From contig JAVUNC010000004.1 of NCBI GenBank assembly GCA_032173965.1, forward strand, positions 3,946,001 through 4,010,000: a stretch of 64,000 nt of DNA, read 5' to 3'. This document shows positions 44,351 to 56,391 of this stretch, in pieces. The stretch comes from Sitta carolinensis (taxonomy: Eukaryota; Chordata; Aves; Passeriformes; Sittidae). Position 1 is the first letter of the stretch. The number at the start of each line of letters is the position of its first letter. The notes beneath the pieces are model-generated. The model did no database searches. It was not told the origin of the DNA and saw only the letters and a program-made list of their open reading frames with translations. The position numbers and the translations under genes are program-made.

Positions 44351-46871
44351 TTAAAGACTACTTAACAACTCATCAAGCTTGTCTGGGGTTTCTTCTTTGG
44401 TTTATAGAAGTAATGAAGCGAGTCCCCCATCCTCCCCTCCTGGAGATACTTCTTAATGGAAAGTAAAAATGCCACAATTACGACACACCATGTGTGGGAC
44501 ATAAAACCTCACTCTCACTCCAGTGTCTGTATCGTATTTAATAAAGTACCAACAGAGCAGCAATAATATACACTGGGAATCAGGCATCATAAATAAAAGG
44601 ATAAAAATGTAATAATGGGTAGTTGGAGAAAAATATGAAAGTAGCTGTAAGAACAGAAACAGACAAGGGATAAAGAAAAAAAAAACAACCAACCAAACAG
44701 AAAAAATAATCTAAAACCCTCACAGCCAAACATGGAATTAATGTATTTTAAAGTGGGTGTACTTTTGGAGGATTCCTCCTGAAGAGAAGAACAGTTACAC
44801 AGCAAGCATGTACACACACACACACACTCTTGCCAGATCTTACCAGATGATGTAGTTGAGGCTGGCTGAACTTAATTAACTTGGATGAGTGCTTTTAGAT
44901 TTTAACCTTCCTTGTTTATTTGCTTTCACTGTGCAGCAGTAAAGACTTTCAGACATGAAGGGAAGGAAGAAAAGGAGTGAAATGAATCTTGAAGAAAACA
45001 ATAAGCAGCTCCCTGTTTGTCCAGTTGTTTGTTTTTAAGGGTGCAGGATAACTGCTCAGTTTGTGCAAACCAGCACAGCTTTGATATTGATTTATACCAC
45101 CTGATATCTGTCCCTGGAAAGATTTTATTTTCTGGATTTCAAAAATAATTAATAAATCCTTTATCTAATTGCTTTGTCTTAGTTGCTAGAAGCATCACTA
45201 CAGGGGCCTGTTGTCTGGCACTGAATCAGCCTGACTTGGTTTACCACTTGCATAGTTCTCCTAGTTCCCAAAATAAGCTGTTCACATCCAAGTTCATGCA
45301 TGGGAATGGTCACTGGCTCTTGCCACCTCTCAGATCATGGCTGGGGAATACTTTGTCTGGGCTAAAGGCTTGGCTATGAATGGAGAAATTTGGAAGAATT
45401 AGCTCCAAGGTCAAGTTCTGCCCTGACTCTGGCTCTGGCAATTCCCAAATTTAGGAATTGCCTAAGCTCTAGAAAAAAAATCTTGTATACTGACAGCATG
45501 GGTCCTTCATGTCTGAATCTAAGTATACCAGGACCTTTAGCTCTGTTATATCATAAACTGTTTTGACTTTGAATGGGCCTTTAGAGACAACAGAATCATA
45601 GAATCATAAAATCAAAATCAAAATAAAATGGAATGATTTTCTATTTGAGAGAGATTTTCCTTAGTCTCTGACAAATTCAGGTTTTGACATAGTCTCCAGC
45701 ATGATCTGTAAGGCTGCCCCGACACAATTTTTTTCCATGTCTTTAAACTTTTTGTTGCTCCTTGCAGAGGATCATAATGGGAGGGATCTTTCCAAGGGAG
45801 CTGATGGATTCTTCTTAATCCAGGGTTTATTTACTGAAGTCTGGGGGTTTCTGAAGAGACAATCATCTGTATTTGGGAAAGAGAAAAATCATTCTGGTTA
45901 ATTTGGGGAAGATGTGTGAGCAGAGCTTAATCCTGATGAAAATAATTGAGGTGCAAGGTACAAAGTCCAGGGTGTAGCAGAGGTGGATGCTGGTTCCTGC
46001 CTTTTCCCAAGGGATTCTTACTGCTCCTCTCCTGCCTGTCAGAAACAGACCTGGGATGGGCTGAATAGCAACAGCCTGGTAATGTCTGTCAAAGAAAAAT
46101 AAAAGAGCAAAAGGAAGCAACAGAGGGCTGCAAATGTTGGTCCCTCTGTAATGTCAGCCCTTTGCTCCTGACTGGGAATCTCAGCTCACTGCTCCCGAGG
46201 AAGGTGGGTTAGTCCATCACATGGAAAGCCCTGGCAAATTTGACATGGGGAGGGGGAGCTCACTCTGACCTCCATGCTGACAGTCAGTGTGGGTGAGGAT
46301 TCAGAGTGACAGTGGATGACTGACAGCCCTGACTACAAATGCAGTTCAGAACCCCTGTGTAAAAATGGCCTTTTCTCACTCAGCACAGCAGCTCCTTGTG
46401 CCTTATTGCTGCCTCAGAATTCAGAAACAATAAGAAGCACCCAGGAGGGAGATTTATTTGTGGCAGTCCCATTGAAATACCATTTTTTTTACTTTCTAGT
46501 CAAGAGTATACTGAAGTTCCTCATTCCTGTGGTGAAGTTTTTCAATGTAGGTAGCAGAGCCCAAAAAGGTGCAGATGGTCCCACCTGGCTTCTCAGCTGC
46601 TGCTGTCATAGCTGATGGTGTCAGGGACCACAAAGTGAAATCCAGGGTGCAGTGATTACAATTTCCACTCATGGGCAGGAGGGAGAGGAGAAGGAAGGGA
46701 ATGCAGGCCGAAGTGTCTTTGCTTTTTCGCTAATTCAGTAGGGGAAAAGACAACATCACTGAAAACTTGCAAAGCTTCAAAGCTTCTCAAGCTAACCATG
46801 GTGACTCAGGACAATCTGGAGTGACTCCATAGGAAGCCAGTAGAAGTGAGGAGATGCCAATGGCAGCTCAA
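44351..46871. other. 2.5 kb of unique noncoding DNA
   Basis: I see no gene. An AC repeat at 44811-44828 is listed separately. At 45591-45615 an isolated CAGAATCATAGAATCATAAA looks like an antisense CR1 octamer tail, but no CR1 body follows. The stretch 46120-46730 is more balanced in composition without a recognised element. Confidence 0.45.
44811..44828. repeat. (AC)n microsatellite
   Basis: Eight AC dinucleotides precede TCTTGCC. It is a short, potentially polymorphic repeat. Confidence 0.9.
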
Positions 46872-46889
46872 GATCACGGAATTGTGAAG

Positions 46890-47000
46890 CCATAGAATGG
46901 TCTGGGTAGAAAAGGACATTAGAGCTCATCTCACCCTGTCATGGGCAGGGACACCTTCCCTGGATCAGGTTGCCCCAAGCCCCATCCAGCCTGGCTGTCA
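46890..47000 (-). mobile_element. CR1 LINE 3' fragment, antisense
   Basis: CCATAGAATGGTCTGGGTAG is followed by AAAAGGACATTAGAGCTC, CTGTCATGGGCAGGGACACC, AGGTTGCCCCAAGCCCC and ATCCAGCCTGGC. It is diverged and lacks part of the CCAGTTCCAACCCC segment. Confidence 0.9.
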
Positions 47001-47311
47001 ATATTGACTTCTTAGAAACATGTTTGATGTGGAAGAACTGGTTAAACAGTTCTTAAAGCAAACTAAAGAAAACAACAACAACACAAAAAAGATTATGATA
47101 AAAGTGTCTGTCAATTTAGCATTACAACCTGGCCCTTGGTAAACTCTTGTTGGTAAAAGACTAAAGCCCTGGACCCACCTGAGCCTGAAGTAGTTTCAAC
47201 TACCAGATCTCATACACAAGGTACTATCTGCTCTCTGAAATGTTTTATCTTAGGTCAGTTCTTGGATAAGAAACAGAAACAGTGTCTGGGCTAGAGATGA
47301 AAACCCCAAGT

Positions 47312-47362
47312 GTCTGCTGATGATCTTAAAGGTCCTTTCCAACACAAACCGTTCTGCTATTT
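47312..47362 (+). mobile_element. CR1 3' tip, sense
   Basis: TGATGATCTTAAAGGTCC, TTTCCAACACAAACC and GTTCTGCTATTTT form the last 50 bases of a CR1 copy with no visible body upstream. Confidence 0.82.
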
Positions 47363-48112
47363 TTAGATTTTTTCAGCAATTGATTTGCAACCTTATAGAT
47401 AGCCAGTGGTGAATATTAGACTCTCACAAGGTCTCTACCTATATTAACTATTTAATGTATCCAGGAAGACAATTGCTGTAAAATGCAATAAATTATTACT
47501 GATTCAATTGCTGCATTTTCAGGTCCAAAAAACTTACAAACCAGACATGTGACTCACCCCAGAATTGTGTATAATTTTGCAGCACTGTGCAGTACTAGGC
47601 CTCTTTTCCCAAAATATGGACTGATTTTTAACTCATGAGGTGCTTGCAGAGTGGTGTCAGCCAGCTGTCACTGGAGGATCAGATGATATTAATGGCAACT
47701 GGCATGTCTGTTCAGTGAGCTGAGCTCATCCCTGCAAAATCAGATGGAGTCTATTTCAAACAAAAAAAGGAAATCTGGAGAAGCCAAGTGAAAAAACAAA
47801 ACTGCTGCAGACTTGAACAATCCAGCAATTCATCACCTCAATGAGGTCCTTGTGAATGTGAGGAAGCCACGGAACAAGGTTGGGTCTGCAAAAGGTTTCC
47901 TCATCTCTTGTACCAAGGAATTTAGCGAAGCTCAGTCCTTGCCTTCCAAAGATCCAGGTCTGAGCATCCGAGCCTGTGACTGTAAGAGTGCAGTAACATC
48001 CTGGCTGGCAGGAACGCTGGGTCTGTGGTGTGTCAGTCAAAATGCACCCTGCATCCTGCTGGACTTGTTTTCCATGTGTGCCCCAGGACAGCAAGCATTA
48101 GCTCTACCATTC
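47363..48112. other. Unique DNA holding the start of the longest open frame
   Basis: The 200-codon plus frame at 47813-48415 opens here at TTG. Its first in-frame ATG comes about 85 codons in. No signal peptide, domain or family is recognised, and a 112-codon minus frame (47756-48094) overlaps it. I do not call it a gene. Confidence 0.4.
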
Positions 48113-48192
48113 CCCCAGGACGTGCATAACTTAGAGTGTGTGAGTAGTCCCATGGACTTCAGTGGGACTGCAAATGTGTTTACACACCTTAG
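48113..48192. repeat. Possible fragment of an ancient palindromic repeat
   Basis: The core GAGTAGTCCCATGGACTTC and AGTGGGACT forms an inverted repeat (AGTCCCA / TGGGACT at 48148-48171), flanked by ACGTGCATAACTTAG on the left and TGTTTACACACC on the right. The wording TAGTCCCATTGACTTCAATGGGACT is one I remember as recurrent in old sauropsid and turtle interspersed repeats. If so, this is a relic that also falls inside the long open frame. The identification is from memory. Confidence 0.4.
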
Positions 48193-48423
48193 AAATTCCC
48201 TCATTAGTGCACAAAAACTGCATTATGTTTGTGTCAAAAGGCAATTCGAAGTTCACTTTCCAAATGCCAAAGGCCTGTGCATTTACCAAGAACAACATTT
48301 AGCTTTTCCAGCCCCTGTTCCTCAGGGCCAGAAAACTCATACAAAGGAGGAAAATCACCCCAAACGAGCTTTTCTTGTACCACAAGGAGGAAAGGAAAAA
48401 AAAATCATTAGATAAAAAGGTGG

Positions 48424-48745
48424 TCTACATTCATGGCTAAAAATTGGATGTGTAATTTAAATGAGAGAGTCAAGTTGAATGCAAAGCAATTACCAGCACT
48501 TAATATTAGTCAGACTAATAAAGCAGCAATTAAACCTCATTATACAGCCATAAAATTGAAGTGTAATAGATTGATTGCACCAAATGTTCATACCAATGTT
48601 TGATGGCATATTATAGGCAAGGTGAAGTGGTTCATTTAATCGGCAGATCAAAATAATTCCCTGAGATAGATTTAACCTTATTGCATTTCTTGGCTCCACA
48701 TGACATCCGTGACAGTACAAACAAATAAATAAACACAATGAAAGA
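48424..48745. other. Candidate conserved noncoding element
   Basis: This repeat-free AT-rich block is dense in homeodomain-like and related cores: GTGTAATTTAAATGAG near 48450, TTAATATTAGTCAGACTAATA near 48501, GCAATTAAACC near 48525, and TAGATTGATTGCACC near 48567. It ends at AAATAAATAAAC near 48724. It shows no simple-sequence decay and no coding character, since the minus frame at 48490-48900 runs across it without a known domain. This is among the blocks in the window that look most like conserved noncoding sequence. Confidence 0.42.
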
Positions 48746-51189
48746 AGAGGAAAAAAAAAAAAGCATACAGACCAGCTTGCTCTATGGCAAATACTCTCTA
48801 TTCCATAGTATAATATTCCTTCTCCCAGGAGATCCACAGTTATTTGAGAATCTTCTTGCCAGCAGCACAATTTGGATCTTGCACAGCAGTGCTGCCTCAT
48901 TGTTCACTCCTTGAATTGAATATGAGGCACTGAAGGAAGCCAACATGTAAATGTTTTGCTGCCTATTTACAGCTGACATGGATTCAGCACCTTGGAGTAT
49001 ATTAAGTCCAGTGACTAAAAGAAATTGCTATTGGAAACCAAAAGGGTAAGCAGTGGGGGAACATTTATAAAAAATCTTCTAAACTCCTGCAAAATCACAT
49101 CTGAACACTTATATTTTGGCAATAGCTTCTGATTTAATCATTATATTCAGTGTCTATGGGTCCAATATGTTAGGTTTACTGCCTTTTTTAATAAATATTA
49201 TTTCTGTGGGTTCGTGTGAGGAATATATATTTTTTAAAAAAAGTTTAAAAGATTGCTTAGTGTTTATAAAACATCGTATTTGCTGAAGACAAAATTTTGG
49301 GCTTTGGTGCTTATGGATATCCATGACCCATTCTTTGCATTCCACAGCATAATTACTACACCAGAGCCACCACACAGAAATACAGATGAATGAATCAACA
49401 TGGTTTTTCTCCTCAGTAACATTTTTCTTGGTCAAAAGAGCTTGATCTTCCTTCGTGGACCTCATCTCTGCAGGGTTCACAAACTGCACATCTTCATGGT
49501 TAACCTTTAAAAAGGGAAGAAATTATCTGAAAGACAAAAGTCCCTTGGCTTACAAAAGGTCCTGTGGCCAAGTAGAATTTAAAATCCTGATCTGTATGGC
49601 TGGGCAGCACACAGTAAGTGTTTTCTGTAAGGAAAAAAATAATCTATTTTAAAAAATCAGAAAGTGAGGTCAACAGAAAATTTTCTTTTGACAATCAGGG
49701 TTGTCCCAAAGACTCTAAACTACCCAGACATGGAAGGAAAAGTGATAAGAGGTTTATAGTCCATCCCTTGTTTTAGTGGTTTAGTTAGTTAATTTTCCTT
49801 CACAAACCAAAAATCACAGAATAACAAAATGGACAACTTTTAATCAAGCTTTGAGTTTCCAACTAATTCTGTGAGAAAATCATCACTGGCAAAGCCCTGC
49901 TGCTCTTGTGAACCTTTCTCTTTCCCTCATCTGTGCTGTCCTTTGGTTCACACTGATCAGTCGTGGTTTGAACTTGTTCTGGGCTCCTGCAGACCAATGG
50001 TCTCTGAACAGAATCATTGCTCCCTCATCCTACAGAACTGAAGTTCCTTATTCTCAGATTCCTGGAGATTCCCAGCGCCAGCTTCTGTAGGAATGTGTGT
50101 GCTGCATCACTGCACAGTGAAGTGAAATGGCTCTGAGCTCACACTCTGCTGTCTTGTCCTCGGTCCAGCACCACTGGCATAGAAATTGAAAATCATGGTG
50201 AGGAATGGGACACTGCACATACCTGTGAGACTCCAACATTTCCATTGGAAAATGGGGAAAACATTATATGGAAATAAAAAGAAATTCCTTGATATACCTA
50301 CTTACACACCATTTTGTCAGTACAGTTTATGTAATAAAAAAATCCTTTATGTTTATTAAAACCTGGCATTAAATTCCTTGGAAGGGTGCTGGCAGCACAG
50401 ATCACATGTTTCCAGCTAGGCAGCACAGATCCTCCTGCTCTAAGGTGAGGTTCCTAACAGCAGAATTTATCATTTCCATCCATATTTGACTTTCCCAACC
50501 TACGGACAGTTTTAGATTATGCCCACCCAATTTAAATGGAACTGACAAAAATATTACCTCTTTCAGAAGCCAGACCTCCTTTATATTAATAATATTTATT
50601 ATCTAAATATTAATATTGGAGCTGAATTTTTGGCTCCTGTACTTGAAAATCTTGATCCATGTTTTGTGAAATGTCCTTTAGATTAAAGCTTCACCATTTA
50701 ATTATATCTCATGGTAATATACCAGTTTTCCTGGTGCATATTTTTATAATTTCCTCCCCCTGTTCACCTCAATGCAAATCCCATTGGAATTTATAAAATG
50801 TGAAAATGCAATATATTAATATGGGAATTTTCCAAACACTGTATCCAAATTATCCAAGGTTTTACTCATGTTTTCTGAGTCACTCCCTGTGGAAGCTGTT
50901 GATGCTGTTCTAAATCAATAAGGTCCTCCCAGCCAGTGTGTGTTTTGGATCCTAAATGTCTCTTTTGGTTTGGTATGCAGCACCTTGAACACACTGCTGC
51001 TTGTTCAATCCTTATCAATATCTCAGTATCTCCACCTCAAACAGTGTTGTTCTTTAAGGAGAAGTCTTTCATTAGATTTATTTAGTCTAAAATGGACTAA
51101 AAATTTATGCAGAAACACAGCAACTGTCTTTGAAGAGGTGAAAGGATTGCTACAAAGGAGGGAAATGAACTACTCTTTATATAGCAGGT
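48746..51189. other. 2.4 kb of unique AT-rich DNA
   Basis: I see no gene or dispersed repeat. An AT-rich stretch at 50580-50625 contains alternating ATTAATAATATT words. A minus frame at 49154-49489 (111 codons) is unrecognised. Confidence 0.45.
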
Positions 51190-51247
51190 GGTTGGAACCA
51201 GATCTTTAAGGTCCCTTCCAACCCAAACCATTCCGTGATTCTATGAT
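51190..51247 (+). mobile_element. CR1 3' tip, sense
   Basis: GGTTGGAACCAGATCTTTAA, GGTCCCTTCCAACCCAAACC and ATTCCGTGATTCTATGA form a clear, well-preserved CR1 terminus of about 58 bases with no body upstream. Confidence 0.93.
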
Positions 51248-51339
51248 ATTTTCTGAGAAGTGGAAAATTAAGAGACTTAAAGCCCAGCCAAGTAGATTCA
51301 TGAGAGTTCTCTGATAAAATATGCTGACTGCAGACCTGA

Positions 51340-51500
51340 AACAGATTGTCCCGAGGGGTTGTTGAAGCTTAACAAGTTTTTAAGAACAAGTCAGATAAGC
51401 ATCTAACAGGAATCACTTAACTGTAGCTGATCCTCTTTGGGGACAAGGGAATGATCTAAGCAAGGTGCTGAAATTTCCTCCTACCTTGATTTCTCTGAAA
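51340..51500 (+). mobile_element. Older CR1 LINE fragment, sense
   Basis: GAGGGGTTGTTGAAGC, AAGTTTTTAAGAACAAGTC, AGATAAGCATCTAACAGG, GGAATGATCTAAGCAAGG and TTTCCTCCTACC follow the order of an old CR1 3' end whose sense sequence has TTTTTAAGAACAGGTTAGAC and GGACTAGATGACCT motifs. The octamer tail is reduced to TTTCTCTGAA. It begins about 90 bases after the younger tip at 51190-51247. Confidence 0.72.
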
Positions 51501-52491
51501 TTACATATTTTAAGAAGAAAGTCTTTCTCCACTAGAAAGGAATCATTGACAGGCTGATAAAAGTGATTTTTAGTGCTCTTGGCAAGCAGGTCTAACCTTC
51601 CCACACCCCAGGATTTAATATGGCCTTTTAGTTGAAGAAGGATTTGAAGGGACGTTAATGGTGTTTTGGTTAAGGTTTCCGAAAAGATAAACATGTTTAG
51701 GAAACAGTAAGTTCTCTAATAGGATGTTAAATTCACTGAAGAAAGTAATTCAGAGTCAGGATTGAAATTATTTTCAAATATGGGGAGGAAAATAACGTCA
51801 GAAAATCAGGATAATGTTTCAAAACGTGTCATTCAAGTTGTTAAGGCAGTCAGTATTGATTTGGTCTTAAAACAGCTTTAAAATGAGTACAACAAATAGC
51901 TCTCCAGCATACTCAGCCCCCTCTTTGACTAACTTAGACCTGACAGCCCTCTCTTAGAAGGCTGAGGACAGCTGGGAGAACTTCTCTCCTGAAATACCTG
52001 CAGGGAATCCCTGTGTGATATTCCCAGACCCATCTCTTCAGCAGCAGAGGACAGCCACGTTCTCCCAGCCTCCCGTGATGTGCGGGGTTATCCCAGCCCT
52101 GTGCCCAGACCAGGCACCCCGTGGATGCAGACACATGTGTTCCTCCAGCTGACACCCCTGTTACCTCCAGGGAGGTGGGGAAGGAGGGTCTATCCCAGTG
52201 TCAGCCCTCTCTATAAGCAGCTTTCTGCTCCCTCATCCCTCCCCCTGGGGCAGCAGCAGCTTTCCAGGCTGGCCAAAGCGAGATGTGGAGTGTGGGTTTT
52301 GCTGTTTGCCAGCAGCCTGCTGGCCTAGGCACCCAGTGTATCCCTGGAGACAAAACCAAACAGGTATGATCCTTCTATTTAGGGAAGAGCAGAGGTGGTG
52401 GGGATAATTGTCCCTATTCTTTTTGCAGATGATCTGCAAACCAAGGTTGTGGCTCTTACATCTCTATATGGTGCCAGTTTGAATTATTTGA

Positions 52492-52768
52492 GAGGGATTT
52501 TGGACAAGGGGGTGGAGTGACAGGAGGAATGTCTTCAAACTGGCATACAATAGGTTTAGATAAGATATTGGGAAAAAATTCTTCCCTGAATAGGTGGTGA
52601 GGCCCTGGCACAGGTTTCCCAGAGAAGCTGTGGCTGCCCCATCCCTGGAAGAGTTCAAGGCCAGGTTAGATTGGAGCAATCTGATCTAGTTGAACATGTC
52701 CCTGTCCATGGCAGGGGGGTTGTAGATGGTCTTTAAGGTCCCTTGCCATCCAAATCATTCTTGCCTCT
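52492..52768 (+). mobile_element. CR1 LINE fragment, sense
   Basis: It is recognisable from TTTTGGACAAGGGGGTGG, AGGTTTAGATAAGATATTG, AATTCTTCCCTGAATAGGTG, AGGCCCTGGCACAGGTTTCC, GAAGCTGTGGCTGCCCC, AAGTTTAGAT-type and TCAAGGCCAGGTTAGATTGG words, and GGTCTTTAAGGTCCCTTGCC. The tip AATCATTCTTGCCTC has lost the octamer pattern. The short GCTGCCCCATCCC junction shows a deletion of the CTGGAT segment. Confidence 0.94.
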
Positions 52769-54109
52769 TTGATCTGATGTCAATCAGTCCAGCAGATCAA
52801 ATACCAGCTAAGGACACACATGAATTTTCAGTAATTCTTGTGCTTCTGGTGGTTGAAATGATGCTTAAGCACTGTGAGAGAGGAAGAACCAAGTTCTCCT
52901 GAACAGAAGCAGTAGCAATGTCCAACTCTGCTGGTTCCTTTGAACTGAATATCATCCCAGTGATCTCTGTGATTGAAATGAAGGAGGACATTCCAGCCCA
53001 CATTAACAAAATGCAGCGGACAGACTTGGAATAAATTTGTAAGCGCTGTAAATCTTCACTGGATGATCTCCAAAGAGAGAAAGCTGCATTAGTCCAGCCA
53101 AGATGTAAGGCAGTCACAGCAAAGGGATCTGACATCCTCTTCAGAGAGGAAGGAGGGCAGCCTGATTGCATTCCCAGCATGGAGAAGATGAGCTGGTCTG
53201 GATTCTAAAGATAGTCAGGACACTCTGATCGTACAGAAACCTTTCCTTACTGGTATAGACATTTAAAAAAATTTACAGGGCAAGCAAAAGACAGGAATAA
53301 CCAGTGAAAACAACACCAAAATCTTTATCATATGTGTCTTTCTCTGCCAGTAATAGCACCCATTAATAAAACATTAAGCATTTATCTGAATTGAGCAAGT
53401 GTAAGTCATTGTGTACTGGCTACAAATTACACCAAAGCAGGCCCAAGACTATTCAGATCTATTTTCACAACATTGAAAGGGACCAAACAGGGACCAATTT
53501 GGATCTTCCCTATGGTTTCACATATGAAAGTTTCTTTTTAGGAAACATTGTGTTTGAATGTTCAGATGACCTTAATTTTCTGCTATGTGAAAATATGACA
53601 CTTCTTTACAAAGATTGTTCCTAAAAAATCACCTTTGTATATAATGAAATTTAAGCAAAATATTTTTTATTATTGTATTTAGATTATATTTTTTTTGCTC
53701 TTTCTCTTTTCTTTGTTTCTTTTTTTTCCCTTTGGTCAGTTAAAGATTTCTTTGCAAGTGGGAGAATAAACAAAAATGGGGGAGAGGAAAGAAATGGAGA
53801 AAACACTGAAACCCAACATTTAAAATTTTCAGATAGCTCAGGAAAAGAATTCAAAATTATGTCAATGTACAGATATTACAAAAATCATTAAATGGATGCT
53901 TTTAAATCAATTCTACTTGTAGGATTAAAATCTGAGTGCCTTGGGGGACACTGTATGAGCAGTATTTGTGGACTGGCTGGAAATATGAAACAAGCAGACA
54001 TGTCCTGAGCTGAATCCATTCCTATAAGATTTCCAGCCTAGGGCAGCATTCCTTGAAGGATATACATATATCTGCTTAACTATACATATGATGCTCCATC
54101 CCACTGAAG
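52769..54109. other. Unique noncoding DNA
   Basis: I see no gene. A minus frame at 52797-53180 (127 codons) abuts the CR1 copy and has no recognised domain. The AT-rich part at 53620-53730 contains T-rich tracts. Confidence 0.45.
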
Positions 54110-54660
54110 CCAACAGGAGCATTTACTGTTCATCAAGTTAAGCATTTACATAAATCTCTGGGATAATGCAGTTTAATCAAAGACTCAAGTGCCTGGATAA
54201 ATCTTAGGTTATTCAAAGTAAACTTCAAAGCTTTTTGCGTTCACTTAGCACCAATTATTACCCAAACAAATCAAATGGACTGTATTATGTGTGAGGTTTT
54301 AAATTCATAAATGTAACAGTACAGTGGGTTTTTTTTCTATTCATCTGCATCTTTTTTACCTTGCTAGGAAAGGATTCCTTATTAAAGCTGGTTAAAAAAA
54401 AAAAGCGCCAGAAAATGCCTGGAACAAAGTAACTGTAACTGTAAAATGTCCTTAAAGGCCAATTAGAAATTGCAATACTGGGAGTTTTATTACAACTAAC
54501 TCCTCCTTAATTATCAATCAATGGATTCTGTTGGAAAAAAAAATCTCAAATTCACAGCTGGGAAAATGATGCTAATTATTTTCTGTTAATTAAGGCTGTG
54601 CTGGGATTCAGACTTGCCATCCTTCAAATACAGGATTGACATATCAATGCTAACATAATG
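54110..54660. other. Candidate conserved noncoding block with TAATTA cluster
   Basis: Repeat-free blocks surround short T and A runs at about 54330 and 54392. The right half (54400-54660) has three TAATTA cores at 54508-54513, 54573-54578 and 54587-54592, together with GGCCAATTAGAAATTGC near 54457 and TTATCAATCAATGG near 54511. The left half (54110-54310) has CACCAATTATTACCC near 54250. No frame looks coding. Enhancer-like function is inferred from site clustering only. Confidence 0.4.
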
Positions 54661-55087
54661 CTTAGGGTCTTTTCCGAAGGCTTTATTTCTAATGATAATA
54701 AATTGGTGTCACGTTATTTTAAGTGTCTTAAGCTATGGTGCTGCTACCTAGCCCTGATATATACTGAAAAGCACATATCTATCTTGGTATTCATACCAAG
54801 TTGTGATCTGGAAGTTGAATATTCATCATTTTGCACTATAGCTGTTCTATTGTGAGAGTGAAGGAGAGTTAAATAACTTGGAGATAAAAGGAGTAAGACA
54901 AAAATATTGAATGGTGGCAGGATTCCCAAAATAGCAAAATTAGAGAAAATTGAACACTTGAGTAAAATTCTGAACACTTTAAATTCAGTTACACAGTTCC
55001 TGTTGTCCTTCACAGACCAGAATCTCTAGTTGAACCTCTGTTCTTCCTTCATTGTAGGAGTTCTCTAAATTACAGACTGTTAATTGA

Positions 55088-55110
55088 TTTTTTTTTTTTT
55101 TTTGGGGGGG
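55088..55110. repeat. T16 followed by G7
   Basis: An uninterrupted run of 16 T is followed directly by seven G. It is an unusual homopolymer junction, but simple sequence. Confidence 0.93.
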
Positions 55111-56074
55111 AGAAAGACAGCCAAACTTAATTTTTTTAAAAATCTCTTGCTTGCTTGATATTTGATCCTCTTGATCTACTGCATATCTTATAGCCAAGAC
55201 TGATGGAAATTGGAAATAAGAAAGTAGAAAGAGATAAGCAGAGGGGGAAAACCATTAAAAATTAATATTCTTCCAGACCTGGTGTGGTGTATATAAGAAA
55301 TAAAACTCATGAACTCAAGCACAACCTTAGTCATGCTTGGCCTAAGATTTAGATGAGTTTTAAAGATCTGTTACCATTTTGAGGCAAAACGGGCAATGGG
55401 GTGATACTTTGTTTTGGGTCTTGCTCAGGATGAGAAATTCTTGAGCCTGTTCCTAAAACACAGATGTCAAACAAACAGGTCTGAAAAACACACTCATCTA
55501 CCAGATTCTTGGAAACCATAATATTCAGCATTGTCAGGCTTCTGGGGAAGGTTGTAGAGGTGCTGCAAGTGACAGATCAGGACAGTCTGGTCTCCCCCTG
55601 GGGTTTACCAGCCTCATGACTCAGGTAAGAACTGTCTGCTGTAGGATTTGGGCTGCAGAGCCTGGGAGAGATGCCATACAAATGATTTGATCACACTGCT
55701 GCAGCTGGCCAGGTCAGATGAACCAAGGGACAAGGGGAGTGTGTCACCCACTGAACCTTGGCACGTACAGGGCTGAAGTGTGGCCTCCACCTTCCCTCCT
55801 AACAGGCAGACAGAAACAGGAAAATACCTCCACAACGTAATTTTTTTTCTCACTGGAAAATAACCTTCAAATTCAAAGGCATTTCTCAAAGATGCTACCT
55901 CCCCCCAATGACCAAAATTGATTCTGTCTCGCTCTGACTTGGATGTTCACTTTTAAGCTGTCCTTAATTAGCCGTTCCAATATTCCCAGCCTGTATGCCT
56001 ATTGAAGCTTGTAATTTCTTTAGAGTTCAGGACTGGACACAATGCATGATCCAACCAATGCAGAAGTTTGGTCT

Positions 56075-56125
56075 TGATGAACTTGGAGGTTTTTCCCCAC
56101 TCTAATGAGTCAATGCTTCTATGTT
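56075..56125 (+). mobile_element. Possible decayed CR1 tip, sense
   Basis: CTTGATGAACTTGGAGG, TTTTTCCCCACTCTAATGAG and CAATGCTTCTATG roughly follow the older CR1 end (GACTTGATGATCTTAGAGG, then TTCCAACCTAAATGATTC). The match is weak, and no body is recognisable upstream. Confidence 0.35.
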
Positions 56126-56391
56126 TGCCACTTCAGGTGTTTTTTCAGAGCTGGAACAATAATCTTGTACTTTGTGTGCAAAGAGGCTCTTGAGGGTATT
56201 TCTGGTGGGTGAAGGTTGACAAGGCTGTCAAGGGTTTTTGTGAATCTAAACTCTACTGAAATCTCCTCCAGCTCTTTCTGAAACAGAGTTTACTCAATGA
56301 CCTCACTGGTCCTATTTGGTCCTGTTCTCCTACAAGTGTGAGCTTCCATTTCAAATTCGTATTTGTGTACCATAAATGCACAAAAACAAGT

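Noticed and set aside
45591..45615. CAGAATCATAGAATCATAAA resembling an antisense CR1 octamer tail
   Set aside because: No CR1 body follows and the string is short. It was noted in the region description but not called as an element.
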